Shown: positions 1 to 11,922, numbered from the stretch's first letter. The stretch is DNA of 64,000 nt from Strigamia acuminata (GCA_949358305.1 OX442315.1:17510427-17574426); one strand, 5' to 3'. The notes: generated by a model not told the origin, from the sequence alone. Program-made: numbers and translations.

Positions 1-957
1 TGAATGAAATTTGAATTTGTGAATTGTTTATGATGAAATTGTTTATTTGATAAAGAATTTATTCATGGTGTTTTTGATAAAATTGAGAATTAATAGAGAG
101 AAATTACCTGAATTTGCTAATGAATAGTTTTGAATTTCAGAATATTTTGTAAATTGTTCATTGATAAAGTGTTTTGATGGAATTGAATATTAATAAGATA
201 TATTGTTCAGATTTATTAGTGAATTTGTTTCTTTTTCGGGGGATTTTGTAAAGAATTACTAATAGAGAGTTTTCTTGAATATTTACTGATGAAAATTTTG
301 ACAATTTTGAAATTGAATTATATAAAGATAATGACAATGAAAATTGAATTGTTTTGAAGTGGATTGTTTGATAATTGATTGTTTTTCAGGATATTTTGTT
401 GAATGTTTACTGATAGTTATTTAGTGTTTTTTATAAATGACCGTGAAAATTGAATTGTTTAATTATTGAATTTATTTCAGAAAGTGAAAGTGTTTGTTTT
501 GTGAAAGGTGTTTATTAATAAAAAGGAATTGCTTCGACCCAAAGGATTGTGTCTTCTCTACGTTTAATAAATCATTGCGGACTCTAGACGTTACGCGTTT
601 TCAAAATACGTAACGGATTACCTGCTCTCAGGTGTTAAGAAAGAAGAGGAGTTGGAAGAAGAGACAGCATTGAGCGTCAAGGTGACTGAGCGAAAGAGGA
701 AGCCAAAACCCAAAGAGGAACTTAAAACTCAAAAAAGGGAAGGTGAAACCCCGCAACAGCACCGTATACGAGTTGTTAGTGCTGATCTTCAAGCTGAATT
801 GTTTCCACACGAGGTGGAGCAATTAGGAGAACTATTGATACGGGAACAGAGTGATCTAGACGACGCAGACGAGAAGGACATTTTCCAAGACGTTGAGGAG
901 CAACCAAATTTAGAACTTTCATATTTGTGTATTAATAAAGAACAATCTCCAATTAAG

Positions 958-2076
958 ATGGCTAATGCTTCGCCATCGCCAGAAATGTTGGCAATACAAA
1001 CAGTATTACAAAATTTAGTGGTTAATAGAAGAAATCCAGTTGATTTTGATCCAGCCACTGGAAATATCGACACATGGTTAATTGGATACGAAGATACGAT
1101 TGCCGATGATACTGAAAGAATTAAACATCTGTCAATTGTGCTGAAACATTCTGCATCATCGTGGTATTTAGACCAACTTCCATTACATCCGACTAGAACT
1201 TGGACTGAATGGAAAGATGCGTTGAAAACAAAATTTCGACGACAAATAACAGCAATTTTGGCGAAATTACAAGCAATGCAGCACAAGGACGGAACAGCTT
1301 TGGAACACATGCAGAAAATATTAAAGGAATGCTCTTATGCAAGACCGTCGTTCACGGAAGATCAAAAGATATTTCACGTGTTTCAAGGACTGAAGAAGGT
1401 GATCAGAGATAAATTAGTAGCCAATTACCCAAAGACGTTGGACCAATTAACATCACAACTTGGATTGTTGGAAGCCCACGCATTCAATGAGGATCCTGCA
1501 GAAGTTTTACTAACCCTACTGCAAAAAGCTGTTGATACAACAGGTGAGGTGACACCGAGTTGCTTGGTAGAACCGAGCGACGTCAATAAAACAAAAGACG
1601 AGTTGTTAGCAGAGGTCAAAGTGCTAAGACAACAGCAGCAGTTTGGGGACGTTCAATATGCAGAGGTCACTCCAGTCTTCTACCAAAATCAATGGTATAC
1701 GCCACATCCAAACCAGGCCCAGTTCTATAATAGAGGAAACTTTAGAGGGCGACCTGGACAACAACGTGGATGGTGGAATAACAATAGCAATTGGAACCAA
1801 GGTAGAGGATGGAACAATAATAAAGGTCAAAACAGAGGCAATTGGAACAATCAGTGGAATAATTCTGGCCAAGGATTCCAACAACAACAACAGCCACAAC
1901 AGCAATGGAATCCACCGCAACAACAACAACAAGGTCAAAGACAGGGGAATCCAAATAACCAAGGTCACCCACGAAATCCAAACTATAAAGGTAAAAATTT
2001 CATTGAAAATTACCAAGGAGGCCGAGGTCAACGAGGAGCCCCACATGGTGGACCAGCTAATCAATCGGGAAACTAG
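958..2076 (+). CDS. gag: Gag of Ty3/Gypsy element
   Basis: This is the capsid/nucleocapsid polyprotein of the retrotransposon. The first ATG of the frame is at 958 and the stop is TAG at 2074-2076. The frame stays open upstream through 652, so an earlier non-AUG or spliced start is possible. The N-terminal two thirds resemble a retrotransposon Gag capsid: a tryptophan-rich helical block, with a segment like 'SSWYLDQLP' around residues 65-75. The C-terminal third has no CCHC zinc knuckle. It is instead extremely rich in Gln, Asn, Gly, Trp and Arg, with RG and WNN repeats, from about 1720 to 1960. Such a tail could bind RNA or condense, which is inference. Pol lies in the -1 frame and is reached through the slippery site at 2067-2073. 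Confidence 0.85.
   Translation: MANASPSPEMLAIQTVLQNLVVNRRNPVDFDPATGNIDTWLIGYEDTIADDTERIKHLSIVLKHSASSWYLDQLPLHPTRTWTEWKDALKTKFRRQITAILAKLQAMQHKDGTALEHMQKILKECSYARPSFTEDQKIFHVFQGLKKVIRDKLVANYPKTLDQLTSQLGLLEAHAFNEDPAEVLLTLLQKAVDTTGEVTPSCLVEPSDVNKTKDELLAEVKVLRQQQQFGDVQYAEVTPVFYQNQWYTPHPNQAQFYNRGNFRGRPGQQRGWWNNNSNWNQGRGWNNNKGQNRGNWNNQWNNSGQGFQQQQQPQQQWNPPQQQQQGQRQGNPNNQGHPRNPNYKGKNFIENYQGGRGQRGAPHGGPANQSGN
2067..2073 (+). promoter_or_regulatory. -1 programmed ribosomal frameshift site (GGGAAAC)
   Basis: The heptamer GGGAAAC fits the X XXY YYZ rule in the gag frame (G GGA AAC) and is followed directly by the gag stop TAG at 2074-2076. The pol frame is the -1 frame and is already open across this point. 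This explains how a Gag-Pol fusion could be made without a separate pol start codon. I did not identify a clear downstream stem-loop or pseudoknot. Confidence 0.75.
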
Positions 2077-5000
2077 AATGGCCACAAAGACGGAAAAACA
2101 AGAAGAAATTCAAAAAGAGAAAATTAGAAATCATTGAGTTGAACGCCACAGATGAACTTTTGCAGATTCCAGTAGTAGTGAATGGTTTGGAAGTCACTGG
2201 TGTCTTGGATTCCGGAGGTTATCGCAACATCATTAATGAAGATTTGGTAAGAACTCTGCAGCTCAAATACCAACCATGTCCACATGTTCGACTTAGAGTT
2301 GTAGATGGTTCATTGATAACCCCAGTAGGAAAAACCAGGATTACCATTGATGTTGGACAACAACAACATACTATTGAAGTGCTGATTGTCAGCGGATTTG
2401 GCAACCATTTACTGCTAGGAGATAATTTTTTGAGATCTGCAAGGTGCCAGCTCGACTATGACCAACAGAAGATCTTTGTAGGGCCAAAAGATAAACAACA
2501 AGAAGTATTCCCAATGTCCAAGAATTACACTGAACAAAACTATATTGCACGTGTTTTAAAACCAATAACGATACCAGCTTTACATGAATGTGTAGTACCA
2601 ATAAAAATAGCAAAGAAAGTTGATGATGAATTGTTTGTAGAACCATTAAGTGGAGTAATTGATCGATTTGGCGTGATTTGTTGCAAGACATTGACTAAAT
2701 TCAGAAAAGGTGAAGGAGTTCTGCGTGTTGCGAATCCAACTAAAAAGACAATCTATTTAGGAAAAAACTCAGCAGTTGCAAAAGCATTTTACGTGATTGA
2801 GTCTGGCTTGTTAGATGAAAAAAGAGCTGATCAATTTGACTTTAGCAAGGCCATGGCAAATGAGAATATGACACCAACTCAACAGGAATTGATGCGACAG
2901 CTGCTAGAGAAGAATTCGGATAGATTTGCAACATCTGACAGTGACTTAGGCAGAGCACAGGCAATAAAACATCGTATTGATACAGGAGACTCTCCTCCAA
3001 TCCACTTGCAACCTTATAGACGATCCATTAAGGAAAAAGAAATCGAGGAGGCTGAAACAAAGAAGTTACTTGAACAAGGAGTAATTAGAGAATCCGAGAG
3101 CCCATGGAGTGCACCAGTACTACTCATTAAGAAAAGAGACGGCAGATGGAGATTTTGCGTTGATTGGAGACGTTTAAACGCAGTAACGAAGAAAATGGTT
3201 TATCCCTTACCACGTATCGACGACACCCTAGATCAACTAGCGGGTGCGAAGTATTTTTCGATGATGGATCTCATTCAGGGATACCACCAAGTCGAAATAG
3301 ACGAACAAGATCGTGAAAAGACAGCGTTCACGACGTCAAGCGGACATTATGAGTTTAATGTCCTCGGAATGGGATTATGTAACAGCCCAGCCGCCTTTCA
3401 AAAATTGATGAATAAAGTGCTTGGGAACCTCTTGGGAAAGGTATGCATAGCGTACCTCGATGATTTAATAATATTCTCGAAGACATTCGAACAGCACCTC
3501 GTGGATGTGGACGCAGTTTTTGAAAAGCTCAGAATGGCAAACCTGAAAGTTAGGCTGAGTAAATGTACGTTTGCCACCGACACCATTCGATACTTAGGAC
3601 ATGTGGTTGATGCTGATGGAGTTTCACCAGATCCCAGGAACCTGGAAGCAGTCGCGAAGTTTCCACTTCCTGTGAACGTTAAACAACTACGTGGTTTTTT
3701 AGGACTCTGCTCTTATTACCGAAAATTCATCAAGGGATTTGCAGACATTTCTAAACCTCTGGTGAATCTCACTAAAAAGGACGAGAAGTTTGACTGGGGA
3801 CCACCCCACGATACAGCGTTCATCACACTCCGAAATGCATTAATAACAGTACCGGTGTTGGCGCATCCAGACTTTGCACAGCCATTCATAGTATCAACCG
3901 ACGCAAGTGCGTATGGAATGGGAGCCATTCTGAAGCAAAAGATCAACAACCAGGAGCGAGTTGTAGCGTATGCAAGCAAACTGATGAGCACAGCGGAACA
4001 AAACTACACCGCCACTGAAAGAGAGTGTCTCGCTATAATGTTTGCAGTACAGAAATTCAGACCTTACTTGTACGGACAGAAATTCCAAATAATAACCGAC
4101 CACCAACCCCTCCAATGGCTGAAGTCAGTCCGAAACCCCAATGGACGTTTAGCCAGATGGGCATTGCAATTAGTAGACTTTGATTTCGATATAGTGTATA
4201 AAAGCGGCAAAAAGCACACAGATGCCGATGCACTAAGTAGGATACCAGACCAGATGAGTGAAGAAGAAATAAAAAAATTACCTTCGCTTTTCTTGGAAAA
4301 TTTGGACCTCCCTGCACAACAGAGGATGGATCCCAAACTACTGGACCTAATTACAGCAGTTGAAAACCTAGAGCAACTTCCAAAGAAGAGGAGACGACCG
4401 CTTAAGCAGTACGTGCTCCACGAGAAAACGTTATTTAGGAAGAAAAACTCTTCAAGTTCCCTAAATACAGAAGGATTATTGCTAGTAGTTCCGAAACAAC
4501 TCCAGAAGGATGTATTGCATGAAATGCACGACGGATTACTAGGAGCTCACTTAGGTTTGGCAAAAACATGGAAACGAATAAGAACAAGATTCTTTTGGAC
4601 AAGAATTTACACTGACGTTAGAAAATACGTCTTGTCCTGCCAAAACTGCGCAAAAGCAAAGTCGATGACAACTCCAGCTAAAGGACTAATGCAACCGTGG
4701 TCAACCGTCTCAAAACCATTCGAGCGGATTGGAATGGACACACTTGGACCTTTCCCATTGTCAAAACTAGGAAATAAACATGTTTTCGTAGTGACTGATT
4801 ATTTGTCAAGATCTGTGATTGCAAGAGCTGCACCAGTAGGAACAGCTCTAGAAGCAGCAAAGACTTTGGTTTATGAAGTGATTCTTAAGGAAGGCAGCCC
4901 AAGAGAAATTTTAAGCGACCGTGGAACGGAATACAGGAACCAAATGATTGAAGAAGTATCTAATCTATTCAAAAGTTTGCATAAAACCACCTCAGGATAC

Positions 5001-5897
5001 CACCCAAGGACCAATGGATTAACAGAAAGATTTAATGCGACATTCGCAAAAATGTTGCAAAGTTATGTTAATGATGATCACACCGATTGGGATGAGTTCC
5101 TGCCATTTGTCCTGTTTTCCTACAACACGGGAGTTCATGAAACAACAGGTTACACACCGCACTATCTTCTTCGAGGATATGATGTGGATTTGACAATAGA
5201 TGTTAACCTAAATCTGCCCCAAAAAGAGTTCACGTTACGCACATCAAAATTCATGCAACAGGCTAGGAAAATTGCAAATGAACGACTTCAAAAGCAGTCA
5301 GAGAAAAGTAAGAAAAGATTCGACAAAGATAGAGTCAACAAAGAATTTGAACCAGGTGAATTGGTTTATTTGAAGACCATAAATAGAAAAGTTGGCCTGT
5401 CAGAGAAGCTTTTACCTCAATTTTCCGGCCCCTACGAGATTGTGCGACGAACAGCTCCAAATGACTATGAAATTATTAATTCCACACGAAAGAAAAGTGA
5501 TATTGTTAACGTAGAAAGGTTGAAACCGTATAAAGCAAGAATTGAAGAAGACATAGATGAAGCTTTGAAAGAAATGCCAGAGAAGAAAGTGAAATTTGCT
5601 GAAAAAGTGAAGAAAATCAGTAAAAAAGGAGAAATTGTAGTTGAAGAACTGGATAAACCAAAGCAAACCAAAGCAAACCAAAGCAAAGCAAAAGAACGTT
5701 ACATCGATGATAGTGAACAAATTTCCCTCAAATCATTGTTTGAACCGCAAACAGAACCCGAAAACACTGGAAAACAACTTAAAAATCCGCCACTAGATGG
5801 CGCGAATACGCAAAACGACGACTATCGTTCGCGCAAGCTCAGACCGAAGGCGAGAAAATCCTACCGCCATTGCTACTCCACATTTTCGCCGAGGTAA
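2073..5897 (+). CDS. pol: Pol of Ty3/Gypsy element (PR-RT-RH-IN)
   Basis: The frame is open from before the frameshift site to the TAA ending at 5897. The aspartic protease has a D-S-G-G active site (about 2208-2220). The reverse transcriptase has the YLDD catalytic motif near 3451 and the conserved FCVDWRRLN and FxVLGMGLCNSP blocks. RNase H begins near 3895 (STDASAYGMGA) and ends with a DHQPLQW block and a DADALSR block. The integrase has an HHCC zinc finger (about 4530-4660) and a D,D,E core: Asp in 'GMDTLGP' near 4737, Asp in 'LSDRGTEY' near 4917, then the Glu region. A Lys-rich tail with a KQTKAN-type repeat follows. There is no chromodomain. All catalytic motifs appear intact, so the enzyme set could be functional. 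Confidence 0.93.
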   Translation, partial: LEWPQRRKNKKKFKKRKLEIIELNATDELLQIPVVVNGLEVTGVLDSGGYRNIINEDLVRTLQLKYQPCPHVRLRVVDGSLITPVGKTRITIDVGQQQHTIEVLIVSGFGNHLLLGDNFLRSARCQLDYDQQKIFVGPKDKQQEVFPMSKNYTEQNYIARVLKPITIPALHECVVPIKIAKKVDDELFVEPLSGVIDRFGVICCKTLTKFRKGEGVLRVANPTKKTIYLGKNSAVAKAFYVIESGLLDEKRADQFDFSKAMANENMTPTQQELMRQLLEKNSDRFATSDSDLGRAQAIKHRIDTGDSPPIHLQPYRRSIKEKEIEEAETKKLLEQGVIRESESPWSAPVLLIKKRDGRWRFCVDWRRLNAVTKKMVYPLPRIDDTLDQLAGAKYFSMMDLIQGYHQVEIDEQDREKTAFTTSSGHYEFNVLGMGLCNSPAAFQKLMNKVLGNLLGKVCIAYLDDLIIFSKTFEQHLVDVDAVFEKLRMANLKVRLSKCTFATDTIRYLGHVVDADGVSPDPRNLEAVAKFPLPVNVKQLRGFLGLCSYYRKFIKGFADISKPLVNLTKKDEKFDWGPPHDTAFITLRNALITVPVLAHPDFAQPFIVSTDASAYGMGAILKQKINNQERVVAYASKLMSTAEQNYTATERECLAIMFAVQKFRPYLYGQKFQIITDHQPLQWLKSVRNPNGRLARWALQLVDFDFDIVYKSGKKHTDADALSRIPDQMSEEEIKKLPSLFLENLDLPAQQRMDPKLLDLITAVENLEQLPKKRRRPLKQYVLHEKTLFRKKNSSSSLNTEGLLLVVPKQLQKDVLHEMHDGLLGAHLGLAKTWKRIRTRFFWTRIYTDVRKYVLSCQNCAKAKSMTTPAKGLMQPWSTVSKPFERIGMDTLGPFPLSKLGNKHVFVVTDYLSRSVIARAAPVGTALEAAKTLVYEVILKEGSPREILSDRGTEYRNQMIEEVSNLFKSLHKTTSGYHPRTNGLTERFNATFAKMLQSYVNDDHTDWDEFLPFVLFSYNTGVHETTGYTPHYLLRGYDVDLTIDVNLNLPQKEFTLRTSKFMQQARKIANERLQKQSEKSKKRFDKDRVNKEFEPGELVYLKTINRKVGLSEKLLPQFSGPYEIVRRTAPNDYEIINSTRKKSDIVNVERLKPYKARIEEDIDEALKEMPEKKVKFAEKVKKISKKGEIVVEELDKPKQTKANQSKAKERYIDDSEQISLKSLFEPQTEPENTGKQLKNPPLDGANTQNDDYRSRKLRPKARKSYRHCYSTFSPR

Positions 5898-6872
5898 ATG
5901 CGAGCTTCTTGCGTGAACCAAAGCTTAAATTTTGATATTTATCTGTCATTTTGTGAATTGAATTGTGTTTTTTGAGGTTTGTGAATACATTTTAAGTGTT
6001 TTTAGTATGATTTTGAGTTGAAATATTAGGTTAAAAGTGTATAAAATACCGAACTTCGCGAAACGAAACAAATCGCGATCTTCGCTTATTCGTGTTGAAA
6101 ATTTTCTTAGACTTTGGATTAATTTTAATGAATAGGAAAATATGTTAGAAATGTTATTTTACATAGTATTAGCAGATAAAAATTGGTTTTAGTAAGTTTA
6201 AAATTTTTAATAATGTTGAACTTGATGACACGAAAATCCGAGGTCGCGAGGCGAAGTAATTAAAGCGAATTTAGTGAAGTTTATCGTAATTTGAATAAAA
6301 CTGATTATGTGAATTGTAAATAAATTTTCAAACACAAAAATTTTGTAAATGTTCTAGGATTTAGAGAGTTGATGTTTTAGAAGAGAATTCAAATTTTTAA
6401 AGAAAATAATGAAAACCAAAAACAAATTTATTTTTTGAAAAGAGTTAAATTATTTTATGAGAATTTATTGTGAAATTTAAATGTTGTATTTTATTTCTGA
6501 AGGTTTATTGTAAAAATGGATGAAATAATTTGGTTAATTATAATTCGAACCAATTTGAATTGTTTAATTAGTGTTTAATTTTCATTCTTATTTGAGTTTT
6601 GAATTTAAGTTTTGTAAGTTTTTCTTGAATAGTAAGTTAAGTTGGAAATTATGATTGTATAATTTATGAAGTAATATGACCAATATGAGAAATATTGTAT
6701 TTGAAACAGATTAAGATTTTTCTTTTGTATGTACATTAATCTAAAAGGGAGTAAAAAGAGATGTAAATTGTTTTATTTGACACTATGAATTGAGATCTAA
6801 TATTTGGTAAAAAAAGAATTGTCTTCATCCGAAATTTAATTTTAGAGACCAAAATTACGCAAAAAAGGGAGT
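5898..6872 (+). other. Gypsy 3' untranslated region and polypurine tract
   Basis: This AT-rich, non-coding stretch follows the pol stop. The purine run AAAAAAGGGAG at 6861-6871, just before the proposed LTR, is a good polypurine tract for plus-strand priming. No env-like reading frame was found. Confidence 0.6.
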
Positions 6873-7450
6873 TGCTACGCGTACAGGCCGTCCCGATCAA
6901 CGGACGACCCGTATCGCGTAATTCGGCTATAATTCGGATAAAAGTTGCTAAATTTCGTCCATAGATGGCGTTGGCAATCGATTACATCATTGCCTCGTCA
7001 CTGGACTTATCAATTAGTTAAAGGGGGTAACAGGAGCTTTCCTGTGAAGTGAATCCGCCCAAGTTTGACAGTTCTCTTTTGGCTCTCACTTGAGAGTGAA
7101 CTCAAATCCCTCCTATCCAATGTCAGCCTGTTCTTGGCTGGCTGCAGAAATTGTTATTAATTTAATCACTATTTAATAGTTTCAGATTGCATCTCAATTC
7201 AGAGTGTCACTTATGATTTATAATTAGAGTTTATATAATTTATATAATTTATGTAGTTCATTATTTGAGTTTAAGAATTGTGCCAATGTAAACAGAGTAA
7301 ACTCATCCATTTGAAAGAATAATCAAACAGCTTTGCTGTCTGGTTAAATAAAAACTAGATTGAATTTAAACCTAATTAAAATGACTCTTTATTTCCTATC
7401 AAATCCCAGTTGTGTGGGTAGCCTCAAGTGGGCCTAAATCCCACATAACA
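6873..7450 (+). repeat. Probable 3' LTR of the Gypsy element
   Basis: The segment starts TGCTACGCG right after a polypurine tract and can end at ...CACATAACA, giving TG...CA ends. It is more GC-rich at its start than the element interior, contains TATA-like sequence near 7230-7250 and an AATAAA near 7348. The matching 5' LTR is outside the window, so the borders cannot be verified here. Confidence 0.4.
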
Positions 7451-10400
7451 ATACACTGAACTTTAATCAGATAATCACCAATCCGAAATTCCTGTTCCAA
7501 ATTTCGGACGATTTGAACATTGAACTTAAAAAAAATATCTACAATTTAATCTATCTCGAATTCTCGTTATAAAAATCGACTTTTTTTTCACAGCTCATTT
7601 CACTGATCCTCTGAGTGGCCGTTGGCCCGTTATTCCTTAATTGAGTCAAGTGAAGCAGCCCACCACTCCGTCAGCTGTTTGAGCCAATTGCTCATCATAT
7701 CGATCACGTGGCTCTTTTTTCTTCTTCTTCTTTTTCTTTTTCCTTGCCAGTTTGGACTCCCCCGTTTACCATTCAGCCCCACGTCGCGCCTCTCTCCCCA
7801 CTCACCATTTCAACTTAATGTTTCACCATCTGCATTCACTCGTCACCCCGAAACGCCCTCTCTCGTTTTAGTCATTTACATGACTAAAACTCTAACTTTT
7901 ATCCTTTCCTATTAGCATTTTATGTCAAAACGTATAAAAACACGCAAGTCACGTGTCAATTGACTAAATACCAGCTAGCAGCATCCGATTACTGTGTTAC
8001 TAAGTGCTTGGCGCCATCTTTGCAGTCTAATCACTGAGAAAGATGCGGCGACGGTGCTCGCTAGTTTCACGTGGTTGGCATAGCAATTGGTTGGCAGGCT
8101 GGCAAATGAAACAGAAAGGTACAGAAATAAATCGTTACTCACTTTCTAAAGAAGACGATGCTGCAAGGGCGGCGTCCGCAGCTCAACTGATCATTTCTTT
8201 GCACCGCGGCGCCACTCTGCGACCCTGGCGCGTGCTTCCCGCGCCTCAACTGATGCGCCACTAATCAATAAGCGCGCAGAATCCGAGGCTGGTTGGATGG
8301 ATAAAAGATGGCAACACTGTCTAACCGTGAATTGGGATTATTATAATTTTGTTTTGTTCGCAAATTGCAGCATTTTATTACGGTGAAATTGAATTGATGT
8401 GTTGCCGAGGCAACCGACGACTGAAAAAGAAATTTGTTTGCTGTTGCGAGAGTTTCTTTAAAAAGGAAAAATTCCATTTCTCTTTTAAATGCATCAATTA
8501 TTATCATTATTTTATTTTCCGGTTTAGATTTTTTTCTTTTTTTTAATTTGAAGATTGTTCATGGACATTTTTATTTTTCATACATTCCAGTTAATTTTTT
8601 AAGTATTTAGGTCATTTAAAATTGTTTTTACTGTTTATTTTTATTTGCACAGAGTGACAGACGCAGACGAGTTTGTTATTTTTTAATTTATTTTTATTTA
8701 TTTATTTTTTTCTTTATAAAACTGTTTTCTTTTGTTTTGTAGTGTTTGTCCTTGTTCTTCTTTTATTTGCTTAGCATGTTTTTGTTTCGAAACGGGAATT
8801 GCACAGGGAGAATACAAACATAAATGTCAATTTGTGATTCATTTTATATTGCGAAAGATATTAAATTCCCAACTCATTCAGCGAGTGTTTTTCGTCGCGT
8901 ATCTTATCCGCAATAAAAAGCCATTTCCATTGTGGGAATTGCGGGGAATTACGAAGCGCTTCGCAGAAATAATTAAACGTTCAGCCGGCAGATGACAGCG
9001 CAATGCGCAAAAGAAAATTGAATCGATCGACGTCGCACCGAAAAAACACAAAGATCTTTTTTTTATTCAATAAATTAAACCGATTTTCAACCTTTCCGCA
9101 GCATTTTTCAACACTAAAATTAAAATAATGACGTCATTTATTGATCCCAAAAAATCCCAATATTAAATCGTTATAAAGAAAGAGAAGAAGATGATGGCGG
9201 AAGTGAAATGCGTGCGTGAGAAATCCAACTTACTAACAAACCGGCTACTCTTCTATCCAATAAGCAAAAATATGACTGTTGACTGTTTTACATACTGCCG
9301 AACAAGCGTCATCAATCTCCTTTCTTGTCTACACCTTTACGAATATAACGTCATTGTTATGTAAATTATACAACTTGGATTCATTTGTGACCACTGCCGT
9401 CTGATTCATCCTGCATCCCCCATCAAAAAAAATCGGCAATGGACGCAATAAAACACGCGTCCATTATCGCCGGCGAATTAAAATCAGTAAGTATGCACAG
9501 TAAATTGAAAAGGAAACCAGTGCAAGTATTTTATTTGTCGCGATCAATCGTTATTTCTACGAGTGTGTGGTGTGGGTGAATTAAAATGGAAATGGGCCAG
9601 GCCAAGCCAAGCAAGCCGAGCCTCATGTCGAGGTATGCGAGAGGTAGCGACAATTGTCGCTTCGTTCAAGTCGGCCGATCAATTTCATTGCGAACATTGT
9701 TAGTGGGTATGTCTAGACATTGTCTTAAAAATTCAATTTCATACTGAAATAGTAGCGGAACATGTTAAATGAAATTAGACGAGTGATTATATGTGATTTA
9801 TAGAGAATTTTATGCAGGGATTTGTTAACAACCTCTGCAGAATTCTTTTGTGTGCAAAATTTTTCTGTTTTTATGGTGAAAGAAGCAATAATAATCCATA
9901 TTTGTGATTTGTAAATACGCTACTTCATTGACTTTATTTGTTTTACCATATAAAATCCGAAAATGAAAAAGGAAATTTGTAAATAATTATTTTATAAATA
10001 ACATTTATGTTTTCCAATCAGAGCACAGAGTTTCCCAGAGCTCAGTGGAGGGCAAGCTTGTTTATTTTTATTGGCATTGCTTTGTCATAGAGCAAGCTCG
10101 TTATTAACTCCTCAATGGTGAACATCAAACTGGGCTAATTGTCTAGCAAAGATTGGCGGAGAATTATAAAATGTCTGTGGCATTAACCTTGCCAATCTGA
10201 ACGCCATTTTCTAATGTCAACCTAAAATGAAAATACTAATCAAGTTGGATGAGTTTCATTCTTCATTTGGCCGCGATCGTTCACTAATTTGTCTGTAAAT
10301 GAAATAATTATTGCTAACATAATAATTAAATGTGTATCCTCATATATAAGACTTACCTCTTATATTAAATCAAGATAGACCTTATCTGAGATAAGATAAG

Positions 10401-11922
10401 ATAAACATCTGGGCGTTTTGTGCTTCGATTTGAATCACTTCAAATGAGTATAAACACAGGTAAGACACATTTAGCGTGAAAGACACAATACAACTAACTT
10501 TTAAGGGGCAAATGAGGAGTATTAGCGGCGGATTAATAACATCTTGGTGCCCCTAATATAGGCAGTCAGTTGGGGGTCCCATGATAGGACAAGGTACAAA
10601 ATGCGTGCAATTTTTTGTGTGCTCTAATCTGAGGGGTAGGGACGAAATGTCTGGAGATTACTTAAAATCTAGCGACAGATTTGCTTTTTTATATGTAGTG
10701 ATTTTTTTTTCTAGTTGAAATTATCAGATTGGCATTTTTAATAAAAGACAAAATTTGAAATGAGGAAATCGGTATGAGGCAATTTCCGGTGACGAGGGAA
10801 TTTGTTGTTCAAATCCATAGAAATCGTAGAAACTCACTGCCAATCGTAGAAATTCAATGGCCAACTATAAAAATTCCATTCGAAATCGTAAAAATTCATT
10901 GGAAATAGTTGTCGTTATCAAAACTGGACTGAATTTAATTTTTATTGAATGAAAAAATGGTTTTGACGTGCATAATTACGTTAATTGTACATCATGTTAC
11001 AAATTAAGCCTAATTAAGTAATTATATTAGTCTATCAGGTTCAGATTGGTTTTAGGCAAATTATTACTCATTTCACACTCACTTAGGCTTTGATTCTGGC
11101 TTCATAGATGGATGCACAGAGACCCCATCAACATTATTTGTGTCAAGAAAGAAGAAAAATTGATTTTTTTTTGTCATTTTTTCTTCTATAGTTGGCCTAC
11201 TTTTTTGCTCCATTGTGTAGTTTTTGATCATCATTCACTTTCTTTTTTAGTTTATTTGTAAAAAGTTTTTTCGCCGCTAAATAAATGTAAGTTTAAATCA
11301 CACACACACATCAATACTTCCACAAGACGCATTCATAAAGTCATGTTTTATAGTTTAAATGTGTGCGCATGCCCACTGCGACTGAAAACAGAGTAAATCA
11401 GCCGCCATTTTTGAAGTTAGATCGAGACGAGCAGTTAAAACGTTTGAAAGGTTTGTTTAGTCTAAATTATACTTTATGAATGCATTTTAAACACGTTTAA
11501 AAGCGCGGCTAAAGTAGCTAAGTTACAAACTAAGCAACGTATTGCAATGATGTACAATCCTAAGTCACATAAAATGTCTACGATAACCTAATTTAGTCAA
11601 TGCCAACAACTTCAACTTGGTACCTACAAACTACGACATGCATTGACCAATCAATTTTCCAGTTCAATCTAGTCGTGATTTATTGAGCATTTAATCGAGT
11701 CCTTGCAGCATGTCCTCGTCAATTGAAATTGAATTAAACAATTGAAAAAAGAAAGGAAAAAGTTGATGATGTATAAAGTGTGTCAAGTCATCTAAATTCC
11801 ACTCGTGACCGCCCTGCTGGCCAAAGGACAATTCAATTGACTGAAAACTGAGACTTAGACTAGCAAAATATATTTATTGATATTTTTACTCTTAAATTTC
11901 AGATGGGCACGTCAGAGGGAGC
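7451..11922. other. Intergenic region, no confident gene
   Basis: No protein family was recognised. Two possible upstream exons for the downstream glycosyltransferase were seen. The first has an ATG at 8043 and a donor after 8119 (AAAG then GTACAG); its phase would fit the acceptor at 11901 and add about 30 N-terminal residues. The second has an ATG at 9439 and a good GTAAGT donor, but its phase does not fit. Around 10815-10910 there are imperfect short repeats of a 'CGTAGAAATTCA' type. One MITE copy lies at 11326-11485. Confidence 0.5.
11326..11485 (+). repeat. MITE copy 1 (GCATTCATAAAGT inverted termini)
   Basis: The left end reads GCATTCATAAAGTCATG and the right end is its approximate reverse complement (ACTTTATGAATGC). 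The interior shares a block around CAGCCGCCATTTTTGAAGTT with the copies at 13391 and 15692. No coding capacity is seen, so this is a non-autonomous terminal-inverted-repeat element. Confidence 0.7.

Larger units (their letters stand above)
1..7450 (+). mobile_element. Ty3/Gypsy LTR retrotransposon, 5'-truncated by the window edge
   Basis: A gag frame and a long pol frame (protease, reverse transcriptase, RNase H, integrase) are seen in Ty3/Gypsy order, followed by about 1 kb of AT-rich untranslated sequence, a purine run and a probable 3' LTR. Both frames are open, so the copy looks young. No 5' LTR or primer binding site is visible: positions 1-650 look like an AT-rich leader, with recurring short blocks such as a TTTCAG followed by ATATTTTGT, and the 5' LTR should lie left of the window. 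A 7-bp inverted repeat (CGTTACG/CGTAACG) lies near 589-615. There is no env-like frame and no chromodomain. The right boundary is inferred, not proven. Confidence 0.9.

Noticed and set aside
3398-5720. Several antisense frames across the Gypsy pol region
   Set aside because: They are shadows of pol, whose motifs are continuous on the plus strand.
7622-7915. Plus-strand 97-codon frame
   Set aside because: No family, no splice context and T-rich low-complexity composition. It does not look like a gene.
9439-9486. Short ATG exon with a GTAAGT donor as first coding exon of the GT31 gene
   Set aside because: Its phase does not match the GT31 frame at the 11901 acceptor. At most it is an untranslated exon.
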